Assembly: GCA_037576195.1 (NCBI GenBank)
Contig: CM075102.1
Location: forward strand, 32,112,745-32,176,744
Reading direction: 5' to 3'
DNA: 64,000 nucleotides
From: Phytoseiulus persimilis
Lineage: Eukaryota > Arthropoda > Arachnida > Mesostigmata > Phytoseiidae
Of this stretch, positions 36,908 through 48,728 are shown piece after piece; the stretch's first letter is position 1; each line of letters opens with the position of its first letter. Made by a program: the position numbers and the translations under genes. Below the pieces are notes generated by a model. It did no database searches, was not told the origin of the DNA, and saw nothing but the letters and a program-made list of their open reading frames with translations.

Positions 36908-39900
36908 TTAATGTTGTCGAGTATGAAGATGAATCTTCCACGGCGCCATTTTTCGGCCTTGTGAACCCTGCCGGCTTCGTTCCCGTACTGCCCCCCGGAA
37001 CTTGTGCTGCAAGAGCTACGATCAGCGTGCGGCGAGGGGGTCGGCAGCCCTCTGTGGCGGAGATCCACTCGGGGTTGAGATAGAGGAACATTTTTCAAAA
37101 ATTTCGGATCCATGAAACCATTTTGGGAGAGTCACGAGAGTGGTGGGCGATATGAGCAACGAGCTGGCGACAGGATTGCCGGTCGAGGTAGCCGGGGAAT
37201 CACACCGCTACGGATGGAGGGCACTAATCCTATCGATGGCTCAACACAAAGGAGCGGTTGCGATTGCGTTTTTTGCCGTAATCGCTCAGTGCGATGAGGA
37301 GATTTCAAGTATCAGTTCCAGTGAGCACATTGCGTCGGCTGTGAGCGCAATTAACATCGCGGAACTAGCCGCTGTCACCCTGATGTTGTCAACCAAGAAG
37401 ACAAAGATGACTTCCTGCCATACACCAACGAGCTCATCAGCAACAACAGTGACGACGAAGCATGAAGACTCTGACTCAATTCATTGAGAACAATGCTGGA
37501 AAAACTTTCTCCCGTCGTGGAAGCGAAGTGATTCGCCGGTGACCGTGTGCGAGACTCAGCGCGCGCGCGGATTGCTCACGAGGGCTCGCTGAAGAGCCAA
37601 ACCCAACATGCTTCCATGATGCCACAATCAACAGGTGGTGCGTAATGGGAGGTTACGAGTCTGATTGAAGACTGATGACAAGTTTGCATCCGGGACTGCG
37701 TCCTACTTCGAGCTCCTGAATTCCGGGACGGCTCTCTCCAGTTTACCCGAGCGGTATTTCGCAACGATATTTCCCGCTTGGCTGCCTTTCGTCATCAAAG
37801 CGAGCGGCAGTCCCCCGGAGCATCAGTCTCGAGGAAATGAACGAGTTGGACACACAACTAGTTCGCCAAATCAGCTGCCCGCTCATGCACAATCCTCGAA
37901 ACATTGCGGAATGAAAGAATGCAACTTTGCCATGAATCCCTACGCTCGTCAGGGTCCTAATAGCCTGATTGTCTTAGCCGGAGGAAGCCGGGAGAGGAAT
38001 CGTGTCGTAATTCGCCGGTTTACGGCACTGTAAACGTATCAGGGGAGCCTTCCCACATCCTGAAGCTCCAACGGGAACAGGTGCTCGCATCTCGTGCGGA
38101 CAATCTGCCACTGGGGCCATTTGAAGGCCATCTGTGCAGGATCATTATTCGAGAGCGGCATCAGCAGCAGGTGTCTACTGCGAGGGTTCCGGAAACATCG
38201 GTGATCCATAAATCGAGAGCACGGTTGTTGGATCTCTTTACGCGCCTCATCTTCACTCAGAAGGAGGATGAATTCGGGACTATTCGGTAAAACAGTTATG
38301 CATGTGGTTTCTTCAGCCAGCTGGCAGGCATACTGATCACGTTCCCATGATTCTCGCTGCTTTTCCTGCTCTCCCAGTGGAATGCGAAGTAAAGTTCCGC
38401 CTGGAGCTTTTGACGGTGTGAAGCTCATAAAGCTCGAAAACAAAGGGTCCTAACCCCTCATTACGCAGCTCGTGGTGCCGCCGCTGGGCTCGCATGAAGG
38501 ATGATATCAAGTTCGTTTGGGAGCTGTCAGCTTCGCGGATCGAATAGCTTTGCAGAGTCGGAGGCGAAATCCTATTTCTCCAATTTCCATCCCATCCCTT
38601 AGGCAGATGCAGGCCATGGGGGAACAGGGGGAAACTCAGCCGTGGATGATTGATTCAACGAAGATGGCGCTTTTCTCCGTTCTTGGGTTCAGTCCGGAAA
38701 AGGCAAACCGTGGACGTGCGGCATTTCTCGAAAATTTCTTAATCTGCATGGTCATCCGTTCTGGGCCTGTGATCGCGGGAGAAAATGCCTCCCTTTTCGA
38801 ACATCGTTCCGAATCTCCCGGCAAATTGGTGGATCGCCCGCAGAGGGGCTCATTCGGAATACGTTCTCGTTCACCGGATCGGCTGCGGATCCTGTACGCA
38901 ATGATTCTGAGTTCCAGTTCTACACGATCCAATTGAAGTAGCGGACAAGTATGGCCCCAAGCTTCGCTAAATCCGTTCGATTGGTCACAGGAGCTATAAA
39001 CCTCCGCTAACGGCTCTTCTTCGAATCCTGGTTGCGCGAGGGTGCTACTGGACTTCGAACAGTCCTGCAGTTTCCGAGAATCAACTTCTGGGGGGCAGGC
39101 CATGCCTCCAGTTTCGCAGAATACGGCGCCGTCATCGAATTGTGGGGGGAAGTTACTTGGCTGATAGTTTCGGGTATCGCTTCATCCGCATGAAGATGTG
39201 CGCATTCATCGAAACCAGCACAGACGGCTGCAACGGGCAAAGGAAAAACAAGAAGACAGATATATTTTAGCTGTCAACACTGCCATCTCGTCGGTGATTG
39301 GAGCACCGAGTCTCTCTATTCGGCCTGGAGAGCCGACGAATACTCCGTTGTTCACCATCGAATCTTATTGACCCGCACGAGATTCGCGTGATGCTAGCTT
39401 CTGACGGAACGGCAGCTCGATTGGCGCAGCTCCGCCGAGATCGTCGATAATTAACGTGCATGACCCGACAGCTGGAGCTCTCTATTAGTGCCGTGCGCTC
39501 GGCTTCATCGGAACTTCGAATCGTATGGAACAATCTCATCCCTCCCAGTTCCTACAAAATTCAGAGCTGGAGTTCTTCCAGTAGGATATGCTCGATTCCT
39601 ACTGGCCGTATGAGGGGGAACTTCTGCAACCGCTTCCGTGTCTCTCTGGCGGGAGAATTTCCCCATTGGATCGGGAAGAGTTCGTTGAAGAATTCAAGTC
39701 TTGTTTGCGTTTCTCCCCGCCACGCTCGGAGAGACGAGGTTCGTCTCGTCGTCGCGTTGGCTGAGTGCGTATGATTCGGACCGCACGTACAACGAAACAC
39801 TTTCATTCTTCGTTTGATTAGTTTATTCAGGATGCTTGCGTGGCAGAACTTCGTTGTCCTGCGTTTCTCGCGAAGCGTTCCCGACAGGAGTTCAGCGCCG

Positions 39901-42900
39901 TGTGCGATTCTGGCTCCCGGAGCAGTGGTTTGCGAAGTTGTCGACAGCTGAGCCAGGGGGCACACGGAATGCATGGGATGCAGGGGCTCTGGGGTCTACG
40001 GAAAGGAAAGTTTGGGAACCCTCTTCCAAGCGAAAACTAATCAATGGATCCACCATCGGTTGGATCCGCCTCGAAAGTCGGATCATCGTCACCGTGGAGA
40101 GTTTGGCTCGCTTTTTTTGATGGAGCGCTCTTCACACACATTTCGAGAAGCTTAACTGGGGGTCTCCTTCTGAAGAAAAAATTCCCATCACGTATAGACC
40201 AGCGACGGTGTTATCCCACTTATCGGCGCTTCCACACATCGCCTCACGTGGCTCTTTTAACTGAATCAGGTGGCGTTGATGGATCCTGCTCATGGTAACC
40301 GTATTGCTTCTCAATAGATCAGCGGAGTATTGAGGCGGAGCTGAACTTTGGACGAATTATGAGGGGCAGTTCTGAAGAATGATTGGGAAGGAGAGCCCAC
40401 GTTGTACTTAACAAGTCGATGAGGATGGGAGAACGAGGCCAAGGAAGAGTCACATCCGTCATGGATGAGGGTTTGGCGTGGAACTGATGAGCCTGACGCA
40501 GACGGCATTTTTATGAGGAGGAAGACGAGAAGCGCGATGGGATGTCGGACATGGGTTCGGCGTTGCTCCAAACTCGATCAACTCAGAGTCGATTCTCGAA
40601 TCCTGACTGATCGCAGCTGGTCCATTCTAATATCACTTATTTCGTCATCGAAATCAGGAACGCATCCGCGAGCAGCGGATCAAGGTCAATTGGTCAAGCT
40701 TCGTCGCTGGGCTTCGACACTCTGAAGAGAACGTCGATCAACGGGCTTCACGAGATGTGTTCTTAATGCATTCGTCAAGGGTGTTGTTCTCCACGCGGCC
40801 CCAATCATCTACTCGCTCACCACTCAAGAGTCATTGTGTTCAGTAAGAATTGGCTGCACGCTTAGAAGATTCTCGGACACAAAGGAGTGATCGGGGTTGC
40901 CATCGAATTTTTTTCGTGTCTTTTTTGTCGATTTATCCTTTACCCTCTTGAGCCACGAGAGCTGCGGACGCGGTGCTGTCAATACATTGTTCCGCGTGAT
41001 CATCATCGTCTTGTTTTGCTTCGGCTCCGTTCTTCGTTTAAATCCTTCCGAAAATAAACAGAGCCGCGTGCATCGCCGCTTCCCTCGATCCGTCATTCCA
41101 CCGCACCTTGTCATCGCAAGAAAAAACGTGTTCAGACGCTCAAGCTGGGGATGTCCCGCTCGAGATCGGGCTGTTGCGACGTCGGCGTCATGCTCCCTGT
41201 TGCTGGAAATTCAACAGAATCTGTCCGGAGCGGAACCCCTCGATTCTCGTTGAATCTGAGGTGAGGTGGAACAGAGTTCTCGATCCCGGTGCCGTGTTCT
41301 TTTTTCCGGGTTGTATGTCCGGCTCGTTTTCCAGAAGAAGACATATCTGCTCGACTTACGGCTCCTCCTCGACGCTGGCGGGTCCGAGCCGTCGCAGCGG
41401 CGCACATGCAGTATCGATGATGCTACTCGCGTGCCCGTTCAGGAGACATCGATGTAGAGTCGCCCGCGGCCAATAAGCTCGGCGAGCGGCCAGCGACTCA
41501 ACCGGCTGGTTTCGGATTCGCGGGGATATCGTTTCCGCCCGAGAACCGGAGAAGAAAAACATAAAAGGAACACAGGCGTTGGCGCTGTCCAAAAATCTCT
41601 GGGAACGGTCAAATGCTTCCGAGCCACACGGAGTGACTTTCTTCCCTCGAGCCTGCTCTACGGGAGTCCCAGCCTCCATCTCTTATCGTCGATGGGAGGA
41701 CTGACGGGTGTCTCCCGAAGGGAATTCCCGAGCGAAACGATGTTCACTCACTTGGAAACGGGAGGAGCTCATTTGTTCCGCCGAACGAAGTGCCTTGAAG
41801 ATTTCTGGTCTGAGAGGTAACACATATGCTCCACGCCGTGTCATATCACGAGCCGGAGATCGGGCTCCTGAGATGGCGGCAGCCGATAACTTGTGAATAT
41901 GAGCGTTCTATCAGTGTCGACCAAACGCAACGAACAATTGGAGCAGCCGAATCTCACCGACCGTCCCGGTTAACAGAGAGCGATCGGAAGTCGGACGCTG
42001 ACTCAAAGACCATAGCTGATCCGACTCTCCAGAATATGTCCAGTGCTCTAGTGACAGAAGCGTCAGCTTCCCTCGTGCAAGAATCAGTTCTCGCGACTGA
42101 CCGAGACGTGAATTGCGAAAATAACCGGGTGCGGGTGATCCCTACGTTAGAGCTGGAACCCACTCGGTACGTCACATGCATATATATGGCATACGGGAAA
42201 GTTGTAGGGTGAAGCTTGCTTATTCGAAGTTGGCCCCCTCCCCTTCCCTAGTGGACAGCAACCAACTGCAGTGGACAGCTTAGCGTGCTTTGAACGTGCA
42301 CAGCATGCAAATGACACGTTATGAGGCCGTCCTGTTTATACACGCTAAAGCTCTACATGCGAGAGCATGCATAAATACTCACATACGCAGATGGCAACTC
42401 GCCCTTGATTAATACACCGAGCAAACGACCGGACGCCAAGCCTGCTCACCGACGTTGACGCTCAGCACTTTCAGACGCGCATGCAGTCTCAGATAGGATT
42501 GGAAATCGGAGATGGGCTATTGGGGTTAAAGTCCGACCTTCGGGTGGCGTCTTGACGGTTGATCTACGATCCGTTCGCAGAACACCACAAATCGATAGAG
42601 GAGTCGGAGAATGTCTCTGCGGGTTCACCTGTTGTTCAACCAAGCTCCGCGTCTGGTCTGAAATCACTCAGTTGGGAATCCGCCTTCCTTCCTTCGAGCC
42701 TGCTTGGAGGACACGGGAACGCGGTTCCGATTGGAAATGACGAACTCTTTATAGCTGTTGGTGGCTGCCAGGATTGGACTTTCCTGAACGGGTGTTTCCC
42801 ACTTCGTAACTCGACGTTCCCTATCGGTCTTCGATCGTTTACCAATCGTTTCTACCGAAACAATTTGATCCTGCTCAATACACAGGGAACGAACAGTTAG

Positions 42901-45744
42901 TTAACCGATTTGAGTGTTGTCTCCGACAGTGATCCATTCTGATACAAAATTATACGCCGAGGTTCTCAAAACTTGAGGAGTGCGCTTGACGATAGAAGAA
43001 GGTTCCGCCAGACGGGTACCCGTTGGAGATCCGAAACACTACAAGCGCACGCTCCTGTATGAAAATACTCAAACGGAAGCGCAAGCGCTCCCAGAGGGAA
43101 CCGGGTCAGTGCGACTCTGCGGGGTCGCTATAAATAATCTTCGTGCTCCCTCTAATGGGAATGCGCCCGCACGAGATTTGGAGTAACAGAAGTACACGCT
43201 TCTATCGGAGTTTTTGCGAGAATATACACGTGTGCCCAACTCCGTTGAAGGACCCTACATGGCGAACATATCGAAGAGTTCTCTCCATCGATGACACGGA
43301 AGCATAGCGCTCTTGTCACGTAGAAAGCGTTTGAAGACGGAATCGGGGTCTCTCGATGGTCACTCGAAGATGCTTGCCCACATATTGTTGCTTAGACCGG
43401 GCTTCTTCCGAAGCGTGAATCCCTTCCGTTAGGGATTCTAGCGTTTGCCGAAGCTGGCCTTTGGTTGTTTGGTGGACGGCTTTGTGGTCATTTTTCAAAA
43501 TGACGGATGTTCGCATAACAAACAGCCTTTCTTCTCCCCGTTCCTCCCGCTGCTCACCTCCTTTCTGCCGGTCAACGCCATGACTCCAACCAATCGCTGA
43601 TTTTGGGTACGTCTGTGAGCGATTTCATTTATTGCCGTAGTATCAATGGCAATAGATCTGGGATCGGCTTCCAACAGCTCCCAAAACAAATTTCGTTGAC
43701 GTCCATGAGATTGTGCTCAGAAGGCACGAGATCCATTGAGTCCCCACTAGCGATCGCTTCCCTGGTTCGAGGATTGAATCCTCTCACATAAGATTGATTG
43801 GCTCTCTGATTTTTCCTTGATCTTCTCCTCTTTAGAGCGGCAATGGCCATCGAGTAATCAAGTATGATTGGGTACGAATTTTCAGCGGCGTTGTCAGGGA
43901 CTTTGTTCACAGAATTTTTCAAGAGTGATGCTCAGCACCAGCCTCTGAACTTCACTCGTCCCACACGAAGGAAGAGATCAGATCTTGTTCATATGTCATA
44001 GCTTATTGTCACTTACCGGGGCACTCTTGGGAGTGTTCGCGAGTAGATCATGGGAGATATTTCATTGTTTACAATCTGTGAGTCGCGAGAAAACACATGA
44101 CGCCGAGGCTCACGATCTTTCTCCCATTTCGATTTCGGAAATCTTATCAGGAATCCGATCCTCCATTTTCTTCGTGAACAGAGCCATGCCGAAATTCTCT
44201 CACGGAAAGCTTCGAGAAGCTCCATTTCAGCGTTGAACGGCAAACTATTAAATAAATGTCTCTTCCTCTCATGGGCCGCGGCCAGCTGTACCCTAAGTCT
44301 CGAGCAACATTGTGGAAACCTTCCGGGGCTTTTGTCTTTGTCGCCTGTCGCGAGCTGTTCGCGAAGCTCTTTAGGCAGCTTACGAGTGATACGGATTAAC
44401 CCTCGTTCATGACAGGATCATCTGCGTTTGTTTCGTGGACGCAGCGAAGGCTGTTCGCGACACCATTCTGGGGTAGCAGTCAACCTTTCATTAAGATCAC
44501 AACAATCCGAAGAGCAGCGCCCCGATTCTGGAGTACAAGTTTCCGGAGGCTACACGACCCCTCCCAGGAACTCACCAGAGCCTGAATTCGAGACTCGGAG
44601 CCCGGAACTCGGATACGAAGATTATCCGCGACGAGCTTCCCCATCGCATTTTCAGTCCAGTTGAGAATCGTCATCGATGGAATTCTCTACGAATAAAAGC
44701 TTGAGTGGAGCTCGAATCTCCTGAGCCTGGGGGGGCGAGTGTTTGAGTTTTTGTCAAGTGGAGCCCGAGCTGAAAATGTTTGGGAACCACTGCTCTAGCC
44801 TATGACGGTTCGAGGCCCATCTAGATGATGGAGTTTTCCCTACGAGCCTCTGATAAATTCTTCTGCCGATCCCTTCTCTGCTGTACTCCCACGAGCCATA
44901 CACATCAGTTCGCATATCAGGGAGGTGACAAACTAGCAGCGTGTGAACAAATCGACATTAAACCAAGTCCTTGGTGTTCCTGCTGTTTCTTCTTGCTTCT
45001 GTCAGAGCAATCAGAGGAGAATATCACGATTGCTCCCTCCGGTGCTTCCAGATAGCTTCGTCAGATAGAGGAGTGGTCTATCGGTCCCGTCGGAACCAGA
45101 CGATGGGAAACGAATCACCGATTCATTACTGACTCAAGAGGTCCTGACTCCGTGGTCGTGATTGAGCTTTCACAAACGGCATGTTCATCGTTGCCATCTT
45201 TATTATCGTTTCGTCAATCTTACCCGATTCTATGATCATTATCGCGGAGGTTAAAGCGGCGCAGGGTTCACGTCCATCTTCATCATGAGTCACGCCACTA
45301 CGATAATCCTGATTGCGATAATTGAGGCAGGGCAGCAACATGAGTTTCAGTGAGGAAACTGTTTGTTCAACGTTGGCGCGTGTTTTGTGGGGAAGTGGTC
45401 ACCGTTTCTCGCCATTGTATTATGATGACATCGGTGTCATCTTTTCTTGAGGCTTGGCCCTCACCATCTTCAGGAGGCTGAAGAGCTCCGTTATCACACT
45501 GAACGAGCTCGGCTGTCAGACTTTCTCCCTGACGCTGGTTTTTAATTATGAGCCCACGGATTCGAAAAGTAGGGGAAGAATGGCAACGACCCTTTGAACA
45601 TCTGCCCAACGTTTCCGACTTCTCTGACATGCCCTTGGCAGAGTCTTCCTTCCGGCCGTGTTGAGGCCGGAGCCGGTTTTGGCTTTTTGTGGGGAAAACG
45701 ACCACGACCGCAAACGATGTTGACGTCAACGATACTCTTGTAGC
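36908..45744. other. long stretch without a firm gene
   Basis: There are only unassigned open frames, none with a recognisable domain: 37140-37487 (+, 115 codons from an ATG), 41826-42212 (+), 42559-42900 (+) and 43629-43922 (-). The last two have fairly natural amino-acid composition and could be exons of unknown genes, but splice context and homology are lacking. Confidence 0.35.
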
Positions 45745-45778
45745 TGGCTAACTTTCGTATTTTCTTTTCCAGGTAAGT
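45745..45778 (+). promoter_or_regulatory. recursive (ratchet) splice site candidate
   Basis: On the plus strand the sequence shows a branch-point-like GGCTAAC (CTAAC at 45748-45752), a pyrimidine tract (TTTCGTATTTTCTTTTCC), an AG at 45771-45772 and immediately GTAAGT at 45773-45778. A strong acceptor joined directly to a perfect donor is the signature of zero-nucleotide ratchet sites in very long introns. The MICU3-like gene on this strand has a donor at 17309 with no recognised following exon, so this site would lie inside its long intron. Alternatively it is the acceptor of an exon I cannot recognise. Confidence 0.5.
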
Positions 45779-45856
45779 GTTTTGTTGGTTCAGCTGTCGA
45801 CTAGCGGTTATGCCGCGGCGGCGATCGGCCGAGAGGCTGTAACTTCAGTAGGTCAG

Positions 45857-46095
45857 TCATTCATTGCAAGCTAGCAGCCAGTCGCTGTCGACGTTGACGT
45901 CGCTGTCGTCGGACTCACCGGAATAGACTTTCAACCGAGGGTTCAGGGGTCGACTGGACGTCCGACGCTTAGGCCGGTTGTAGTAGTCGTCATCGTAGAA
46001 GCGATCGGTATTTCGCAAGCTTGGTTGACGTCCGCCGGAGTGTAGTGGGATCCCTGCTGTTGACCTGTTACATCGTTCCAGCACGTTATGATTTG
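45857..46095 (-). CDS. possible C-terminal exon of an unrecognised gene
   Basis: This minus-strand open stretch of 78 codons plus TGA has marked codon-like third positions. It is preceded by a reasonable acceptor (CGTTACTTCCAG, AG at 46097-46096). The translation includes NTDRFYDDDYYNRPKRR, then NPRLKVYSGESDDSDVN, ending DWLLACNE. The mix of tyrosine/acid-rich, basic and acidic Ser-rich patches suggests a cytoplasmic or nuclear tail. A GTGAGT inside the frame (TATTCCG then GTGAGT, near 45917) could serve as an alternative donor. No upstream exon was identified before the glycine-rich gene at 47.5 kb. Confidence 0.38.
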
Positions 46096-47481
46096 CTGGA
46101 AGTAACGAGCTCCTCGGAAAAGGAGCCAAAAAAGGCGAGTTTGACTCTGCCGGAACAGCCATCCCATCGAAACTCAAAATTGTCCATTGCGGCCGCATTT
46201 AATGAGACTCCCACGCATAAAGCCGCTTTTACTCACGCCACCAACCAACACTCACCGGACACCTACACCCGCGGGTATCATTGCCGGCGGCTCTTCTTCA
46301 AAAAACTAACCGCACATGATTCCAAACATCAACATTTCTTTATTATTTCCGAATCTCAACGACCGGTTGACCGTCTCTGAGCTTACAATGGTTTCCTTTT
46401 TACATTCAAACAACTGCTCCAATAATGCGGGATTTTCTCGATGAAGTGCGCTCTGCTTTCCGAGGCTCCATTGTCACGAGTGGTCGACGAGTAGATTCTA
46501 CATAATATTAATATGAATACTATCACCGTTATTTGAACATACATATAAATATTTACTTTGCACAGGACTTAGGGAGGGAGGGGATGAGGGAAGAAGGTTC
46601 ACAAAGTCAGTCGAAGAGAACCAGCTCGATTCCCGTACATGTCGCTCCAAGAAGGGTTAGCTAAGAGCTAGGAAATGTTCCCGACCCATTACTCTCGCAC
46701 CCGAGTCTCGTGTGAGCAGAACATTGAATAACAGAATCACAACGATAACAATAACCTAGAGAGGAACACTGAACGAGTGCGCAAGCAAGCCGGCTGCGTG
46801 AGCAGATGTTATTTCGCGATTCGAAGCTTGCGACTGTTGACTGAATGTTCAGTCGGAGGTTCTCGGTGAATAACCTCAGTGAGAATAACATCCGATGGAT
46901 CAATGATCAGGACAAAGGGAAGATCCGTTACGGTTGAGGGCGCACGATGAGAACGCACAAGGACGGCGATCGTACATTACAATGACCTGGACTAGCTGGC
47001 GGAACATGGCACAACGAAAGAAAGTCAGTTTCTTGGTTCAGATTACAATCGATTCGATGGATGAATGGATGATCGGACGAAGAGAGATGAACATATGATT
47101 GGATGCGACGACGATTGTTAATTGTAGAGCAAATGAGAGCCAACTGGATGAATGCAGAATGAGTAAGCTGATGACGACGACGACGGTGACACGAACAATC
47201 AATGTCGCATTGTCATCTTGTATCGTAAAAGCATCGTCAGCTGACCTCTCTGCTGACCCTGGTTTGCTTTTTGAGCTTCCGGATGAGTTGTTGTTGGTGT
47301 TTCGTGTCGAGCCCGTGGAAGTGTTTTGGGGAAGCCTCTTCGGCCAATGACTATGTACAACAGCGAGGAGAAGTGAGACAACGAGGCGACAATTACTTCT
47401 ATCTGAGCCACATTGAGACGAGGAACGATTAGGACACTTTCATCACCTCCGGCTTGAGCGAGGTCTCCAGGGTCAGTCGAA
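46096..47481. other. 3' flank of large glycine-rich gene
   Basis: This region probably contains the 3' UTR of the minus-strand glycine-rich gene. The first AATAAA on that strand lies at 46344-46339, which would imply a 3' UTR of about 1.1 kb. A nearer non-canonical signal is possible. No further gene is seen. Confidence 0.35.
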
Positions 47482-48549
47482 TCACCAACCGCCGCCGCCG
47501 CCGCCACCTGCGACCTCCTGAACCTTGAAAGCTTTCGCGTCTCCACCTCCGCCTCCTCCCGCGGACCATCCACCACCACCACCTCCGCCTCCACCGTGTC
47601 CACCACTTCCACCATCGATGACCTTTATCTTGAACTGCTCCCCACCACCGCCTCCGTGGCCGCCACCGCCGCCCGAAGACCAACCTCCTCCGCCGTGTCC
47701 CCCTCCAAGACCTCCTCCGCCGTGTCCCCCTCCGAGGCCTCCGCCGCTGTGTCCGCCGCCAAGGCCTCCTCCGACTTCAGTAACTTTCCACTTCTCAGAA
47801 CCTCCTCCGAAGCCACCGCCTCCACCTGCTGACCATCCTCCGTGTCCACCGCCGCCGCCTCCTCCGAACTCGGTGACCTTCCATTTTTCACCGCCACCTC
47901 CTCCGTGACCTCCACCTCCAGACCATCCCCCGTGACCACCACCACCGCCGATTTCAGTGACTTTCCATTTCTCTCCTCCTCCGCCTCCTCCATGACCACC
48001 ACCACCTCCCCCTTTGCCGAAGTTCAAGGGGATTCCGTGTCCTTTTCCGATCGATACATCCGGTACAGAGATTTTCCACGAGTGTTTGCCACCTCCACCG
48101 CCACCTCCTGACCATCCGCCGCCGCCGCCACCTCCTCCTGACCATCCTCCTCCACCGCCCATGGACTTGAGAGCTCCTAATAGCTGATGAATATCGGTGC
48201 CTTCTCCCTTGCCGATCTTGACGTCAGGGACAGAGATTTTGAAGTTATGGCCACCTCCTCCGTGCCCACCTCCTCCTCCCATCGACCATCCACCGCCGCC
48301 ACCTCCTCCAGACCAGCCTCCGCCGCCACCGCCGCCGCCATGTCCTCCGCCCGAAGACCAACCCTGCTCCATTTGGCTCTTCATCAAATGGAACGGAACG
48401 ACGATTGGGACGAATTTCGCTTTCTTGAGGTGTTTGAAAACCTTTTTGAGCACAATCTTCTTGATGATTTTGTGCTTATCGGCTTCGACGGCGGACAGCG
48501 TGAACACCGACGCCAGCATGGCCATGCACAGCACTCGCATCGGCTTCAT
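47482..48549 (-). CDS. large secreted glycine-rich repeat protein with Lys-rich N-terminal motif
   Basis: An intronless gene of 355 codons. The start at 48549 (MKPMRVLCMAMLAS) gives a signal peptide to residue 23 and aligns with the short paralogues; a longer upstream reading would bury it. Residues 24-57 are the family motif (DKHKIIKKIVLKKVFK, KKAKFVPIVVPFHLMK). The rest alternates glycine-rich runs (GGGGHGGGGWSGGGG) with short strand-like modules. Two read KISVPDV-x-IGKG (preceded by F or W). Three read EKWKVTE followed by I, F or V. One reads EQFKIKVIDGG, and the last reads FKVQEV before the terminal glycines and Trp, matching the end of the short paralogues. A central HQLLGALKSM segment is unique. 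It is most likely an extracellular structural protein (cuticle, silk, adhesive or eggshell), inferred from composition. The opposite strand is Pro-rich and open, which is a shadow. Confidence 0.9.
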   Translation of the reverse strand: MKPMRVLCMAMLASVFTLSAVEADKHKIIKKIVLKKVFKHLKKAKFVPIVVPFHLMKSQMEQGWSSGGGHGGGGGGGGWSGGGGGGGWSMGGGGGHGGGGHNFKISVPDVKIGKGEGTDIHQLLGALKSMGGGGGWSGGGGGGGGWSGGGGGGGKHSWKISVPDVSIGKGHGIPLNFGKGGGGGGHGGGGGGEKWKVTEIGGGGGHGGWSGGGGHGGGGGEKWKVTEFGGGGGGGHGGWSAGGGGGFGGGSEKWKVTEVGGGLGGGHSGGGLGGGHGGGGLGGGHGGGGWSSGGGGGHGGGGGEQFKIKVIDGGSGGHGGGGGGGGGWSAGGGGGGDAKAFKVQEVAGGGGGGGW

Positions 48550-48694
48550 GGTTAGATTCCGTAGAAGTTCACAGACACGTAGTCCTTCGAACACAAGATG
48601 AAATGGAGCTGAGCTCCGACGACACACCACACTTCGTGACGAACTCGCTCCCTTCGGCTAGAGCTGATGCTTTTCCACCGAAAACCAGACGAAC

Positions 48695-48728
48695 ACTGAT
48701 CGATGCTCTATCGTGCTCGTCCTTTTAT
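48695..48728 (-). promoter_or_regulatory. TATA box and arthropod initiator of large glycine-rich gene
   Basis: On the minus strand CATAAAAGG (plus positions about 48721-48729) is followed about 30 bp later by ATCAGTGTTCG, with TCAGT at 48699-48695. This predicts a 5' UTR of roughly 150 nt before the ATG at 48549. The initiator matches those of the two plus-strand paralogues. Confidence 0.7.

Noticed and set aside
47525-48601. Pro-rich plus-strand frames opposite the large glycine-rich gene
   Set aside because: Poly-Pro and Ser/Thr/Ala frames are the expected shadows of GGX-coding repeats on the minus strand.
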